From assembly GCA_049680625.1 (NCBI GenBank), contig JBAUID010000037.1:1-42690 (forward strand): a stretch of 42,690 nucleotides of DNA, in the 5' to 3' direction. The DNA is from JAUIAI01 sp049680625. GTDB lineage: Bacteria; Pseudomonadota; Gammaproteobacteria; Burkholderiales; Burkholderiaceae_E. Each line of letters opens with the position of its first letter. Position 1 is the stretch's first letter. The notes below the pieces were generated by a model that had not been told where the DNA came from, made no database searches, and saw only the letters and a list, made by a program, of their open reading frames with translations. The translations under genes were made by a program, and so were the position numbers. Positions 32,902 to 41,018 of the stretch are shown here, piece by piece.

Positions 32902-34050
32902 ATGGCACGTAAAAAAGTTGTACAGAAGAAGCCCGCTTCCGACAAATTGCCGGCGCTAACGCCGCCTGGTTTTACCATCACCGGTATCCAGGCCCGGCCG
33001 GTTGTTGTGCCGATGCGGATGCCATTGCACACCGCCAGTGGTGCCATCGACAAGGCTGCGCTTGTATTGATTGATATCTACACCAGCGAAGGGATAACCG
33101 GGCGCAGCTACTTGTTCGCCATTGGGGCGAATAACCTGAAGCCAATTATTGCCCTGGTCGATGCAATGGGCGAGATGATTACCGGCGACCCGGTGGCACC
33201 TTACGAAGTAGAACGCAAACTGCGTCTGAAGTATGCCTTGCTGGGTGTTCACAATATTGTATTGATTGCAATGTCGGGCATTGACATGGCGTTGTGGGAT
33301 GCCTATGCGCAATGGTTAAGCCAGCCGCTGGTACGGGTGCTCGGTGGTCAGGTGAAGCCGGTCAGGGCGTACAACTCGAATGGTCTGGGAATTATGGCGC
33401 CACCAAAACTGGCCAAAGAAGCGGTTAAGCTTGTGCGGGCTGGTTTTAGCGCGGTTAAGCTTCGCCTCGGGCGCGAACGGGCGGCAGATGATGTGGCGGC
33501 TTTGCGAGCGGTTAAAAAGGCTATCGGGCCTGACGTGACACTGATGTGTGACTTTAATCAGGGCCTGACAATGAATGAGGCGATCCGTCGCGGTCGAATG
33601 CTTGATGAAGAAGGCGGCCTGACCTGGATTGAAGAGCCAATACGGGCAGACAATTTCGAAGGCACCGCCCGTATTGCCGATGCTCTTGATACGCCGGTTC
33701 AGATTGGCGAGAACTTTATGGGGGCTGAACAAATGGCGCAGGCGCTGACGTATCAATGTTGTGACTTTGTCATGCCAGATGTACAACGCATTGGCGGCGT
33801 TACCGGATGGATGCGGGCGGCAGCCCTGGCTGACGCCGCAGGGCTTGACATGTCGACGCACTTATTCCCTGAGATCAGCTCACATCTAATTGCGGTAACC
33901 CCAACTCAGCACTGGCTCGAGTATGTTGATTGGGCAGAACCCATTCTTGCCGAACCAGTTCAGGTTAAGAATAGTCATGTAATTATCGCGGACCGTCCAG
34001 GCACTGGTGTTGCCTGGGATGAGAATGCCGTAAGAAAGTACTCGGTTTGA
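32902..34050 (+). CDS. Mandelate racemase-like enolase-superfamily enzyme (Lys166 position is Arg)
   Basis: A 382-residue protein that lines up closely with Pseudomonas mandelate racemase as I remember it: IEEP, QIGENF, GGVTGWMRAAALA, STHLFPEISSHL, TPTQHWLE. Deduced equivalents are Lys186 (MR Lys164), Arg188 (MR Lys166), Asp217 and Asn219 (Asp195, Asn197), Glu244 (Glu221), Glu270 (Glu247), Asp293 (Asp270), His320 (His297) and Glu324 (Glu317). So everything except the Lys166 base is kept; KLRL replaces KxK. A basic N-terminal extension (MARKKVVQKKPASDK) precedes the domain. The enzyme may epimerise or dehydrate a 2-hydroxyacid. Nine nt separate it from the SdhD-like gene. Confidence 0.88.
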   Translation: MARKKVVQKKPASDKLPALTPPGFTITGIQARPVVVPMRMPLHTASGAIDKAALVLIDIYTSEGITGRSYLFAIGANNLKPIIALVDAMGEMITGDPVAPYEVERKLRLKYALLGVHNIVLIAMSGIDMALWDAYAQWLSQPLVRVLGGQVKPVRAYNSNGLGIMAPPKLAKEAVKLVRAGFSAVKLRLGRERAADDVAALRAVKKAIGPDVTLMCDFNQGLTMNEAIRRGRMLDEEGGLTWIEEPIRADNFEGTARIADALDTPVQIGENFMGAEQMAQALTYQCCDFVMPDVQRIGGVTGWMRAAALADAAGLDMSTHLFPEISSHLIAVTPTQHWLEYVDWAEPILAEPVQVKNSHVIIADRPGTGVAWDENAVRKYSV

Positions 34051-34059
34051 CCCCGAGTC

Positions 34060-34410
34060 ATGAGCAAACGGTTAAACCGCGCAGACCTTGCCCATTGCGG
34101 CCACCGTTGGTCAGGTATCGCGCTGGCGGTGTTTCTGCCGGTGCATTTATATTCCCTCGGATTGGCCTTGCATAGTGCTGACGCGCTGGACAAGCTTTTA
34201 GTCTTTGGTGACCTTTGGATAGTGCGGGCGCTACAAGCCGCGTTAGTGGGCTTGCTGTGCATTCACCTGATGTTTGGCATGCGGGTTCTGATAATTGAGT
34301 GGGCAGCCAGCCGGGATACTGGTCAGCCAGCGAACATGCGCCTCGGTTGGATCGCCCCCGCTATTGCGATCGCTGTCACGCTTGCGTTCATTTACGGGTT
34401 GTCGGGCTAA
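34060..34410 (+). CDS. Orphan SdhD/FrdD-like membrane anchor (haem b)
   Basis: A 116-residue three-helix membrane protein. CGHRWSGIALAVFLPVHLYSLGLAL matches the HRxSG quinone-site helix of succinate dehydrogenase anchors, and LLCIHLMFGMRVLIIEW supplies the second haem-ligand His. It is a clear paralogue of the anchor at 38868 (shared RxSG-ALAVFLPxHxY, LxLALxxADALD). No flavoprotein, FeS or second anchor gene is beside it. It follows the racemase homologue by 9 nt, suggesting joint transcription. It may substitute for the operon's own anchor. Confidence 0.75.
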   Translation: MSKRLNRADLAHCGHRWSGIALAVFLPVHLYSLGLALHSADALDKLLVFGDLWIVRALQAALVGLLCIHLMFGMRVLIIEWAASRDTGQPANMRLGWIAPAIAIAVTLAFIYGLSG

Positions 34411-34462
34411 GACTAAAGTTTTCCATAAATCTTGCCCATGCACAGGCCGGCGATCGCCCTGC

Positions 34463-34711
34463 CTACCAGCTTGCCAGCATGCGGCGTGCATCGGCCGGGG
34501 TGCAGTTGACGTCTTGTACAACAACGCTTAGTTCGTCGTGCCGGGTCTGGTTGAAAAACAATTCACCGGTCAGTGACTCAAAGTCGCCAACCAAAACATC
34601 TCCTTTGACTACTTCGTGGCCACCGAGCAATTCGAGGACGGTAACACCGCCTGGGGCTCGTACGGCGACATAGCCACTTTCCGAGTTTACTGCGAGAACT
34701 TTTCCGATCAT
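34463..34711 (-). CDS. Small hypothetical beta-rich protein
   Basis: I do not recognise this 82-residue protein. From ATG 34711 (with GGTGGAAG upstream) it reads MIGKVLAVNSESGYVAVRAPGG and later VKGDVLVGDFESLTGELFFN, suggesting a small SH3- or OB-like beta-barrel that may bind a protein or RNA. A single Cys lies near the C-terminus. It is convergent with the SdhD-like gene and downstream of the TPP enzyme gene's start region on the same strand; no link is evident. Confidence 0.45.
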   Translation of the reverse strand: MIGKVLAVNSESGYVAVRAPGGVTVLELLGGHEVVKGDVLVGDFESLTGELFFNQTRHDELSVVVQDVNCTPADARRMLASW

Positions 34712-34874
34712 TTTGTCTTCCACCTTCGCCGCAAAAGTGCGGCACAGACAAAATCTCGCGTGAGCGCTAAATGTGTCCTATCAAAGACCGACCAATGGTC
34801 GCAAACGACTTACCGGCGTTGTTCGACAGGCGTTTTCAGCAGATTATCGGTGACTGCAGAACAACGAACGCGGG

Positions 34875-36494
34875 TTAATGCCCCGCACCGGAAGGCGCTG
34901 GCAAACCTTCAATTTCTACCGCGACGCAAGCGGGTAATTCGCTGGCAGCGGCGCGGGTTAATGCCGCGATCAGATCTTTCGGGTCAGTGACGAATTCGCC
35001 GTGGCAGCCAAATCCGGCGGCCGCCAGATCGTAGCGGGTTGGGTTCAGTTCGCACTCAAGCAGACGTTCTTTACCGTATTCGCGTAACTGAATCTGGTAT
35101 TCGGCATTCCATTTTGCGTCGTGACCAATTACGGCCACTATGCCGGCACCATAGCGATGGGCAGTTTCCAATTCTGCGAAGTGAAACCCCACCGTGCCAT
35201 CACCCATCAATACAACGACGGTGGCATCGGGCTCTGCAATTTGGGCAGCAATCGCATAACACAGGCATCCGCCAATCGCGCCTGACGGGCCGTTGATAAT
35301 GCGTCGCGGGGCGCTGACCAGAGACTGGGCCCATTGGCCAAACTCTCCGCCATCAATCACCAGGATGGGATTGTGCGCCGAGTCGAGCATTTGCTGAACG
35401 GCGGCACACAGGACGGCAGGTCGCATCGGGCTGCTCCCGTCAACATTGGATTCTGGCTGGCGTCGGGCCATTGCCAGGGCCATTGTTTGCCGCCATTCGG
35501 TGCGGGGCTTATGGGTGCCGGGGAGCGTTTGCGCCCGCTCATGCAGCTGAGCAGCCATCTCACGCGGGTTCGCATTGATTCCCGCGCTCAGGCGGGAGCC
35601 CAGGGCCGCTTTTGCCCGTTCGAGTTCTTTGCTACTGGCATCAATCACCAGTACCGGCGCATCGGCCTGCCCGAGGGCCTGGCCAAAGCCGGTCGTGAAA
35701 TCGATCGATTTACCCAGACTGATGACTAGGTCGGCGTTGGCGAGTGCACTGGCGAAATCGCCCAGACTCGGGTCGTTCAGGCCGCGCGGACTTTCCATCG
35801 GAATCACGGGTGCGTCAACCGAATCGGCGAGGCCGCGAATCAAGTCGCCTGCGCGGGTTGCGTTCATTGCGGGCCCGGTGATAATGGCGGGTCGCTCGGC
35901 GACGGCCAGAGCCTCGGTCAGCATCTGCAGGTCTTTATCGCTGATTGGGTCAGCGCGGGGAACCAGGTCGTCTTTGGAGGGCACTTCGTCAGTGCTCGTG
36001 GCACCGTTAAGTAAATCAAAGGCCAGCGCCAGATGGACGGGCCCGGGGCGGCCTGACAGGGCTACCCGAATTGCCTCGGCGGCGTCAGTACCGAGGGCGT
36101 CAGAAGTCATTGGCCGGCGCGAAAACTTGGTCAGCCCCGAGGCTACTGCGACCTGGTCAAACTCCTGAAATGCGCCCCGTGTGTCCTGACTGACAGGGGA
36201 GTCACCGCTCAGCAGCAACACCGGACTCTCACCTTGAGTCGCCATATACAACGGACCGAGGGCGTTGCCAAAACCCGGGGCTGCCGTCACCAGGGCAACC
36301 CCTAATTTGCCGGTTAACTGAGCGTATCCTTCGGCCATAAATACCGCTGCACCCTCATGGCGCGTATGGATCAGCTTGATACCGGCATCGAGGCAGGCGT
36401 CGAATACCGGCATGATCTGGTTGCCGGAAAGGGTAAAAATGACTTCGACGCCAGCATTGGCCAACGTGCGAACCAACAGGTCAGCGCCTCTCAT
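34875..36494 (-). CDS. Thiamine pyrophosphate-dependent enzyme, acetolactate synthase-like
   Basis: A 539-residue TPP enzyme with the three-domain acetolactate synthase/decarboxylase architecture. The catalytic Glu is in TRHEGAAVFMAEGYAQ, the TPP/Mg motif is LMGDGTVGFHFAE through AKWNAEY (GDG...N), and FTLSGNQIMPVFDACLDAG is the N-terminal substrate loop. It belongs to the acetolactate synthase-like group whose reaction is usually unknown. Because it sits near a mandelate racemase homologue, a benzoylformate decarboxylase-type 2-oxoacid decarboxylase was considered, but the substrate-loop Ser-Gly-Asn-Gln wording differs from that enzyme. GAGG precedes the ATG. It is divergent from the LysR regulator. 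Confidence 0.82.
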   Translation of the reverse strand: MRGADLLVRTLANAGVEVIFTLSGNQIMPVFDACLDAGIKLIHTRHEGAAVFMAEGYAQLTGKLGVALVTAAPGFGNALGPLYMATQGESPVLLLSGDSPVSQDTRGAFQEFDQVAVASGLTKFSRRPMTSDALGTDAAEAIRVALSGRPGPVHLALAFDLLNGATSTDEVPSKDDLVPRADPISDKDLQMLTEALAVAERPAIITGPAMNATRAGDLIRGLADSVDAPVIPMESPRGLNDPSLGDFASALANADLVISLGKSIDFTTGFGQALGQADAPVLVIDASSKELERAKAALGSRLSAGINANPREMAAQLHERAQTLPGTHKPRTEWRQTMALAMARRQPESNVDGSSPMRPAVLCAAVQQMLDSAHNPILVIDGGEFGQWAQSLVSAPRRIINGPSGAIGGCLCYAIAAQIAEPDATVVVLMGDGTVGFHFAELETAHRYGAGIVAVIGHDAKWNAEYQIQLREYGKERLLECELNPTRYDLAAAGFGCHGEFVTDPKDLIAALTRAAASELPACVAVEIEGLPAPSGAGH

Positions 36495-36668
36495 AATTGG
36501 ATCCTCAGGTGGTTATTTTTTGATAGGTAATATCGGTTAATCATGGCTTTTCTTTTAATTGTATATGTGCGCGTATCAGACATAATTCGCTAAGCTCACT
36601 AAGGATAACGGGATAACCGCGATTCGCCGTCAATATGATGAGAAAACTTTTCGGGATACCTTGCTGAC

Positions 36669-37607
36669 ATGTCGATACGTCGCCTCAGGACACTGATTGC
36701 GATTGCCGAGCACGGCACGTTTGCAGCGGCCGCAGATGTGGTTTTTATCTCGCATGCAGCAGTCAGTCAGCAAATGAAGGCGCTCGAACAAGAGCTGGAC
36801 GCAAGCTTGTTTGACCGCTCGACCCGCTCCCCGGGTTTGAATCCCTTTGGCTGGGCACTGGTTGGCAAGGCCAGGGAAGTGGTTCGTGCGTACGACCGCC
36901 TGGTGAGTTCAGCTGCTGATGGTGACGGCGTGATGGGCGAGCTGGCGATTGGCGCGTTGCCGACCTGTATGACCAGTCTGGTGCCGCAAGCCATTCGGGC
37001 CATGAAGGCGCGTTATCCCGGTTTGCATATCCGGGTGGTGCCGGGTTTGTCTGCCGAGCTGCAGCCGCAACTTGAACGCGGCGTGCTGGATGCTGCGATA
37101 CTAAGCGAGCCACTCGATGCGCTAAGCGTTCTTAATTGGGAACCTTTTGCCGAGGAGCCACTGGTATTGCTCGTAGCGCAGTCGGAGGCTGTGTCCGACC
37201 CACGCACTTTGCTGCGCGACCGTCCGTATATCCGTTTTAATCGCCGCGCCTGGGTTGGCCGGTTGATCGATCAGTGGCTGCAACAGGAAAAGATTACCGT
37301 ACACGAAAGTATGGAACTGGACACGCTCGAGTCGATTGCGTCGATGGTGTTTAACAACCTGGGCGTATCAATCGTTCCGCGACCTTGTGTGACACCGGAT
37401 ATAGAACTGCCGTTGCAACAACTCGAACTGGGCCCGTCGGCCCGGCCCAGAGTGTTAGGGGTGGCGTATCGGCGAGACAGTGTGAAACTCAGCATTGTTC
37501 GGGTGTTCCAGGCTGAATTGGTTAACCGCGTGATGGTGGCTAGCCAGAATCGGGCAGGGGGGTGGGGTTTGCGGCATGCTGACGCGGCGCGACCAGCATC
37601 AATTTGA
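36669..37607 (+). CDS. LysR-type transcriptional regulator
   Basis: A 312-residue LysR regulator. The N-terminal winged helix reads LRTLIAIAEHGTFAAAADVVFISHAAVSQQMKALEQEL, followed by the effector domain (GELAIGALPTCMTSLVPQAIRAMKARYPG, then PLVLLVAQSEAVSDP). It is divergent from the TPP enzyme and directly upstream of the SdhB-like operon on the same strand, so it probably controls one or both. The shared intergenic space (36495-36668) holds a direct repeat GGATAAC-g-GGATAAC. The inducer is unknown. Confidence 0.88.
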   Translation: MSIRRLRTLIAIAEHGTFAAAADVVFISHAAVSQQMKALEQELDASLFDRSTRSPGLNPFGWALVGKAREVVRAYDRLVSSAADGDGVMGELAIGALPTCMTSLVPQAIRAMKARYPGLHIRVVPGLSAELQPQLERGVLDAAILSEPLDALSVLNWEPFAEEPLVLLVAQSEAVSDPRTLLRDRPYIRFNRRAWVGRLIDQWLQQEKITVHESMELDTLESIASMVFNNLGVSIVPRPCVTPDIELPLQQLELGPSARPRVLGVAYRRDSVKLSIVRVFQAELVNRVMVASQNRAGGWGLRHADAARPASI

Positions 37608-37694
37608 TGATTGCGTAAGAAATTCTTAACAAAATCCACAATAATTTTGGCTTTCCTTTTGGGTAGCTTACGGTTGTAATCGTATATGGACCTC

Positions 37695-37732
37695 GGAAAT
37701 GGTCAGTCAGCCGGCCAATAAACGCCATTTCC
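37695..37732. promoter_or_regulatory. Inverted repeat upstream of the SdhB-like operon
   Basis: GGAAATGG (37695-37702) and CCATTTCC (37725-37732) are perfect inverted 8-mers, 22 nt apart, about 75-110 nt before the SdhB-like start codon. This could be an operator for the adjacent LysR protein or another regulator, or a leader hairpin. No direct evidence of binding. Confidence 0.4.
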
Positions 37733-37805
37733 CGGGCCTGCAACAGGACGAATCGGTGAAAATTTGTCGTAAAACCCATCGGTAATACCAAAAAGGGAAC
37801 ACCCA

Positions 37806-38534
37806 GTGTCTGACACACGCGAACTAATGAAAGTATCCATCTGGCATGGGGACAGCAGTGGTGGTGGCTTTAAAGAACACGAAGTACCGCGCGAAGACAA
37901 CCAGACTGTTCTTGATGTGGTGACCTGGGTGCAGCGTTATCTCGACCCGGGCCTGACGTACCGCTTCGCCTGCCGGGTTGGCATGTGCGGCTCTTGCGCG
38001 ATGACAGTCAACGGCATTCCGCGCTGGACCTGCCGTACCCATGTAAAGAAAGTTCTCAATCACGGTGCCATCGAAGTGGCACCCCTGCGTAACCTGCCGG
38101 TGATCAAAGACCTCGCCACCGACATGACAGAGTTTTTCGACAAATGGGTTCGCGCTGAAGCTCGCCATTACCCAACGGCGTCGCGTCACGACGAAATGCC
38201 GGTGATTGACCCGGCATCGCCTAAACGGGTGGCGGCCAGTGCCGGCATTGAATGCATTAACTGCGCAATTTGTTATTCCGCCTGTGATGTGGTTGAAAAG
38301 AACAAAGACTATCTCGGGCCAGCCGCGATGAATCGCGCCTGGACTCTGATCAACGACGAGCGCGACGGCGGGCGCAAACCGAGACTGACAGCAGTCGCCG
38401 GTGACGCGGGTTGTCACAACTGTCATTCCCATCAGAGTTGCATGACGTATTGCCCGAACGAGTTGAATCCAACCGAATCGATTGCCGGGCTCAAACGGGT
38501 GACCGCCCTGGCTGCGCTAAAAGGGGAGATCTAG
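37806..38534 (+). CDS. sdhB: Succinate dehydrogenase/fumarate reductase-like iron-sulfur subunit
   Basis: A 242-residue FeS electron-transfer subunit. The initiator is GTG at 37806 with AAGGGAA upstream. The [2Fe-2S] site is CRVGMCGSC with a fourth Cys in PRWTC. The [4Fe-4S] site is CINCAICYSACDVV. The third cluster is CHSHQSCMTYCPNELNP with an extra Cys just before (CHNC). The C-terminal LNPTESIAGLKR is typical. It is first in the B-C-D-A order, unlike the usual C-D-A-B. The operon continues into two hydratase genes. The inverted repeat at 37695 and the LysR gene lie upstream. Confidence 0.92.
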   Translation: MSDTRELMKVSIWHGDSSGGGFKEHEVPREDNQTVLDVVTWVQRYLDPGLTYRFACRVGMCGSCAMTVNGIPRWTCRTHVKKVLNHGAIEVAPLRNLPVIKDLATDMTEFFDKWVRAEARHYPTASRHDEMPVIDPASPKRVAASAGIECINCAICYSACDVVEKNKDYLGPAAMNRAWTLINDERDGGRKPRLTAVAGDAGCHNCHSHQSCMTYCPNELNPTESIAGLKRVTALAALKGEI

Positions 38535-38538
38535 CCTG

Positions 38539-38868
38539 ATGCTGAACGTGCATCTGTATTTGGCGCAGCGCATCACTGCGCTCATCATGGCGCCACTTGT
38601 CCTTGGTCATCTTGCGGTCATGATTTATGCCGTGCAAGGCGGCTTAACGGCTGGCGAAATTCTGGGCCGCACCCAGGGCAGTGTCTGGTGGGCGGCGTTC
38701 TATGGCTTGTTTGTGCTGGCTGTGTCTATTCACGCGGCGATTGGGCTGCGGGTGGTTGTACACGAAAGTTTTGGCTTGCGTGGTGGTGCGCTTAACGCAT
38801 TGACCTGGCTAATCGCGTTGCTTTTGCTTGCCCTGGGTGGGCGTGCCGTGTTTGCGGTGGTTGCCTGA
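38539..38868 (+). CDS. sdhC: Succinate dehydrogenase/fumarate reductase-like membrane anchor C
   Basis: A 109-residue anchor with three hydrophobic helices. HLYLAQRITALIMAPLVLGHLAVMIYAVQ begins the quinone-side helix and SIHAAIGLRVVVHES carries a likely haem ligand. Together with the next gene it forms a two-subunit anchor for the FeS and flavin subunits. It starts 4 nt after the sdhB-like stop; GGGGAG lies about 12 nt upstream. Its final base overlaps the next start codon. Confidence 0.85.
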   Translation: MLNVHLYLAQRITALIMAPLVLGHLAVMIYAVQGGLTAGEILGRTQGSVWWAAFYGLFVLAVSIHAAIGLRVVVHESFGLRGGALNALTWLIALLLLALGGRAVFAVVA

Positions 38869-39209
38869 TGATTAAACCGCACCGCAATCACCCGCTCTGG
38901 TTTGCCCACATCGTGCACCGCATCTCCGGCGTGGCCCTGGCCGTGTTTTTGCCTGCTCATTTTTATGTCTTGTCGCTTGCGTTGAAGGGGGCAGACGCAC
39001 TTGATGGCTTTCTGACCTTTGCCGAGATGCCGCTGGTTAAGCTGGCTGAATTTGGCCTGGTGTTTTTGCTGGCTATTCATTTGTTCGGCGGTTTGCGGCT
39101 GCTCGCGCTGGAGTTCTTACCCTGGTCGAACCGTCAAAAAACCTATGCGGCGGCGGCGGCGGCTGGCGGGTTTTTTGTTGCCGCCGGCTTTTTCCTGAGC
39201 GCTTTGTAA
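38868..39209 (+). CDS. sdhD: Succinate dehydrogenase/fumarate reductase-like membrane anchor D
   Basis: A 113-residue three-helix anchor. HIVHRISGVALAVFLPAHFYVLSLAL holds the HRISG motif and a His pair, and LLAIHLFGGLRLLALEFLPW is the second haem helix. It overlaps sdhC by one base. The orphan gene at 34060 is a paralogue, so this organism has two D-type anchors within 5 kb. The next gene begins 36 nt downstream. Confidence 0.85.
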   Translation: MIKPHRNHPLWFAHIVHRISGVALAVFLPAHFYVLSLALKGADALDGFLTFAEMPLVKLAEFGLVFLLAIHLFGGLRLLALEFLPWSNRQKTYAAAAAAGGFFVAAGFFLSAL

Positions 39210-39245
39210 GCACTTTGACTTCGTACCCACTGGATTACTTTTCAT

Positions 39246-40988
39246 ATGCTTGATCGACACGACACAGACATCCTGATCCTGGGCAGCGGCGGTGCAGGTT
39301 TGTTTGCCGCCTTGCATGCACGTAAGGCAAATCCGGACCTTAAGGTTACGCTGGCGGTGAAGGGTTTAATGGGCAAGTGCGGTTGTACCCGTATGGTTCA
39401 GGGTGGATACAACGTAGCCATTGCGCCGGGTGATTCTGTCGAACGCCACTTTATGGACACCATCATCGGCGGCAAGTGGCTGCCGAACCAGGACATGGCC
39501 TGGAAGTTGTGCGTCACCGCTGTTGAACGCATTCGCGAACTCGAAAACGAAATTGGGTGTTTTTTTGATCGTAACCCGGATGGATCGGTACATCAGAAAG
39601 CATTTGCCGGCCAGACGTTCGACCGCACGGTGCATAAAGGCGACCTCACCGGAATTGAGATTATCAGTCGGCTGATGGAACAAGTGCTTGCCAGTGGAGT
39701 GGAGCGCCTGGAAGAGCATCGCGCAATCGCTTTTATTCCTACCAAAGACGGTAGTGAGCTTTCTGGCGTTTTGTTTATTGACATGCGTTCCGGACAGTTT
39801 CGCTTTGTACGGGCAAAGACGGTTCTAATGGCTACTGGTGGCGGCCCGACCATGTATCGTTATCACACCCCATCCGGTGACAAGACAATGGATGGCCTGG
39901 CCATGGCAATGCGCCTTGGGTTGCCGATGCGCGATATGGAAATGGTGCAGTTTCATCCCACCGGTTTGTTAGGTGGAGAGCATACCCGCATGACCGGCAC
40001 GGTACTCGAAGAAGGCTTGCGCGGTGCTGGTGGGCACTTGCTCGGCGGGGACAATCGCCGCTTTATGTTCGATTATGCCGAGCGTGGCGAACGCGCTACC
40101 CGCGATGTCGTCAGCCGGGCGATTTACGATGAAATGCGTAAGGGCAATACGACGCCGTTGGGTGGTGTTTATATTTCAATGAGTCATCTCGGCCCGGATG
40201 ACGTGCGTAAGAAGTTCAGCGGAATGGTCAAACGATGTGCTGACAGCGGCTTCGATCTGGCCGCCGGTAAGGTGGAAGTGGTGCCAACCGCCCATTACTT
40301 CATGGGAGGCTTGATTTGTGACCCGGACACCCGAACAGAATTGCCCGGGCTTTACGTGGCCGGGGAAGATGCCGGCGGTGCCCACGGCTCCAACCGCCTG
40401 GGTGGCAACGGGGTGGCGAATTCCACGGTTTACGGCGGGGTTGCCGGCGATGTGATGGCTGCTGACGCGGCGGCAATGGGTGCGCTTCGTGACCCCGACG
40501 AGAGTTTGATTGATGCAGAAATCGCCCGCGCCCGACATCCGTTCACCCAGCCCGCGGGCGACATCCATGATATTCGCGAGAGGCTGATGAACCTGATGTG
40601 GGACGAGGTCGGCATCTTGCGCACTGCAGAGAGCCTGCAACGTGGAGTTGATCAGTTGGGCGCACTGAAACAAGAGTTAATGAGTACCGGCCTGCCCAAT
40701 CACAACACTGTGTTTAACCTGACCTGGCACGATTGGCTTAACGTACAGAGTCTGATCAAAATTTCTGAAGCGATTGCACTGGCTTCTTTGTCAAGGGAAA
40801 ACTCGCGTGGTGCGCATTACCGGGAAGAGTTCCCCGACGAGGGAGACCTTGAAAGTTCTTACTTCACCGTGGTGCGTGAAGAAAACGAGACGATGCAAGT
40901 GCGCCGTGAACCCGTCGTTTTTTCAATAGTAAAGCCGGGTGAGTCGCTGGTCGCCGATATGTCTCCGGTTGAAAGTACCGCCAGCTAA
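39246..40988 (+). CDS. sdhA: Succinate dehydrogenase/fumarate reductase-like flavoprotein with altered FAD-linkage and active-site residues
   Basis: A 580-residue FAD subunit. Dinucleotide motif ILGSGGAGLFAALHA; substrate His237 in QFHPTG; proton-path Arg in RDVVSRAI; His350 in PTAHYFMGG; Arg384 in GSNRLGGN. The position of the covalent-FAD His (E. coli SdhA His45, SHTVSAQGG) is Cys47 here (GCTRMVQGG). The usual TEGxRGEG loop reads EEGLRGAG (Glu255, Glu256, Ala261), so the Thr that contacts the substrate carboxylate is Glu. FAD is therefore probably non-covalent, and the substrate or direction may differ from succinate oxidation. It follows the anchors and precedes the hydratase pair by 30 nt. 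Symbol by homology only. Confidence 0.88.
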   Translation: MLDRHDTDILILGSGGAGLFAALHARKANPDLKVTLAVKGLMGKCGCTRMVQGGYNVAIAPGDSVERHFMDTIIGGKWLPNQDMAWKLCVTAVERIRELENEIGCFFDRNPDGSVHQKAFAGQTFDRTVHKGDLTGIEIISRLMEQVLASGVERLEEHRAIAFIPTKDGSELSGVLFIDMRSGQFRFVRAKTVLMATGGGPTMYRYHTPSGDKTMDGLAMAMRLGLPMRDMEMVQFHPTGLLGGEHTRMTGTVLEEGLRGAGGHLLGGDNRRFMFDYAERGERATRDVVSRAIYDEMRKGNTTPLGGVYISMSHLGPDDVRKKFSGMVKRCADSGFDLAAGKVEVVPTAHYFMGGLICDPDTRTELPGLYVAGEDAGGAHGSNRLGGNGVANSTVYGGVAGDVMAADAAAMGALRDPDESLIDAEIARARHPFTQPAGDIHDIRERLMNLMWDEVGILRTAESLQRGVDQLGALKQELMSTGLPNHNTVFNLTWHDWLNVQSLIKISEAIALASLSRENSRGAHYREEFPDEGDLESSYFTVVREENETMQVRREPVVFSIVKPGESLVADMSPVESTAS

Positions 40989-41018
40989 CCGGTTAATTAT
41001 TTACGCAAGGAAAGAATA

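Noticed and set aside
34616..34990. Plus-strand 124-codon frame between the small hypothetical and the TPP enzyme
   Set aside because: It overlaps both real minus-strand genes antisense and has no start context or domain.
32902..36494. Classical mandelate pathway (racemase plus benzoylformate decarboxylase)
   Set aside because: The racemase homologue lacks the Lys166 base, the TPP enzyme's substrate loop reads SGNQIMP unlike benzoylformate decarboxylase, they are on opposite strands, and no mandelate or benzaldehyde dehydrogenase is present.
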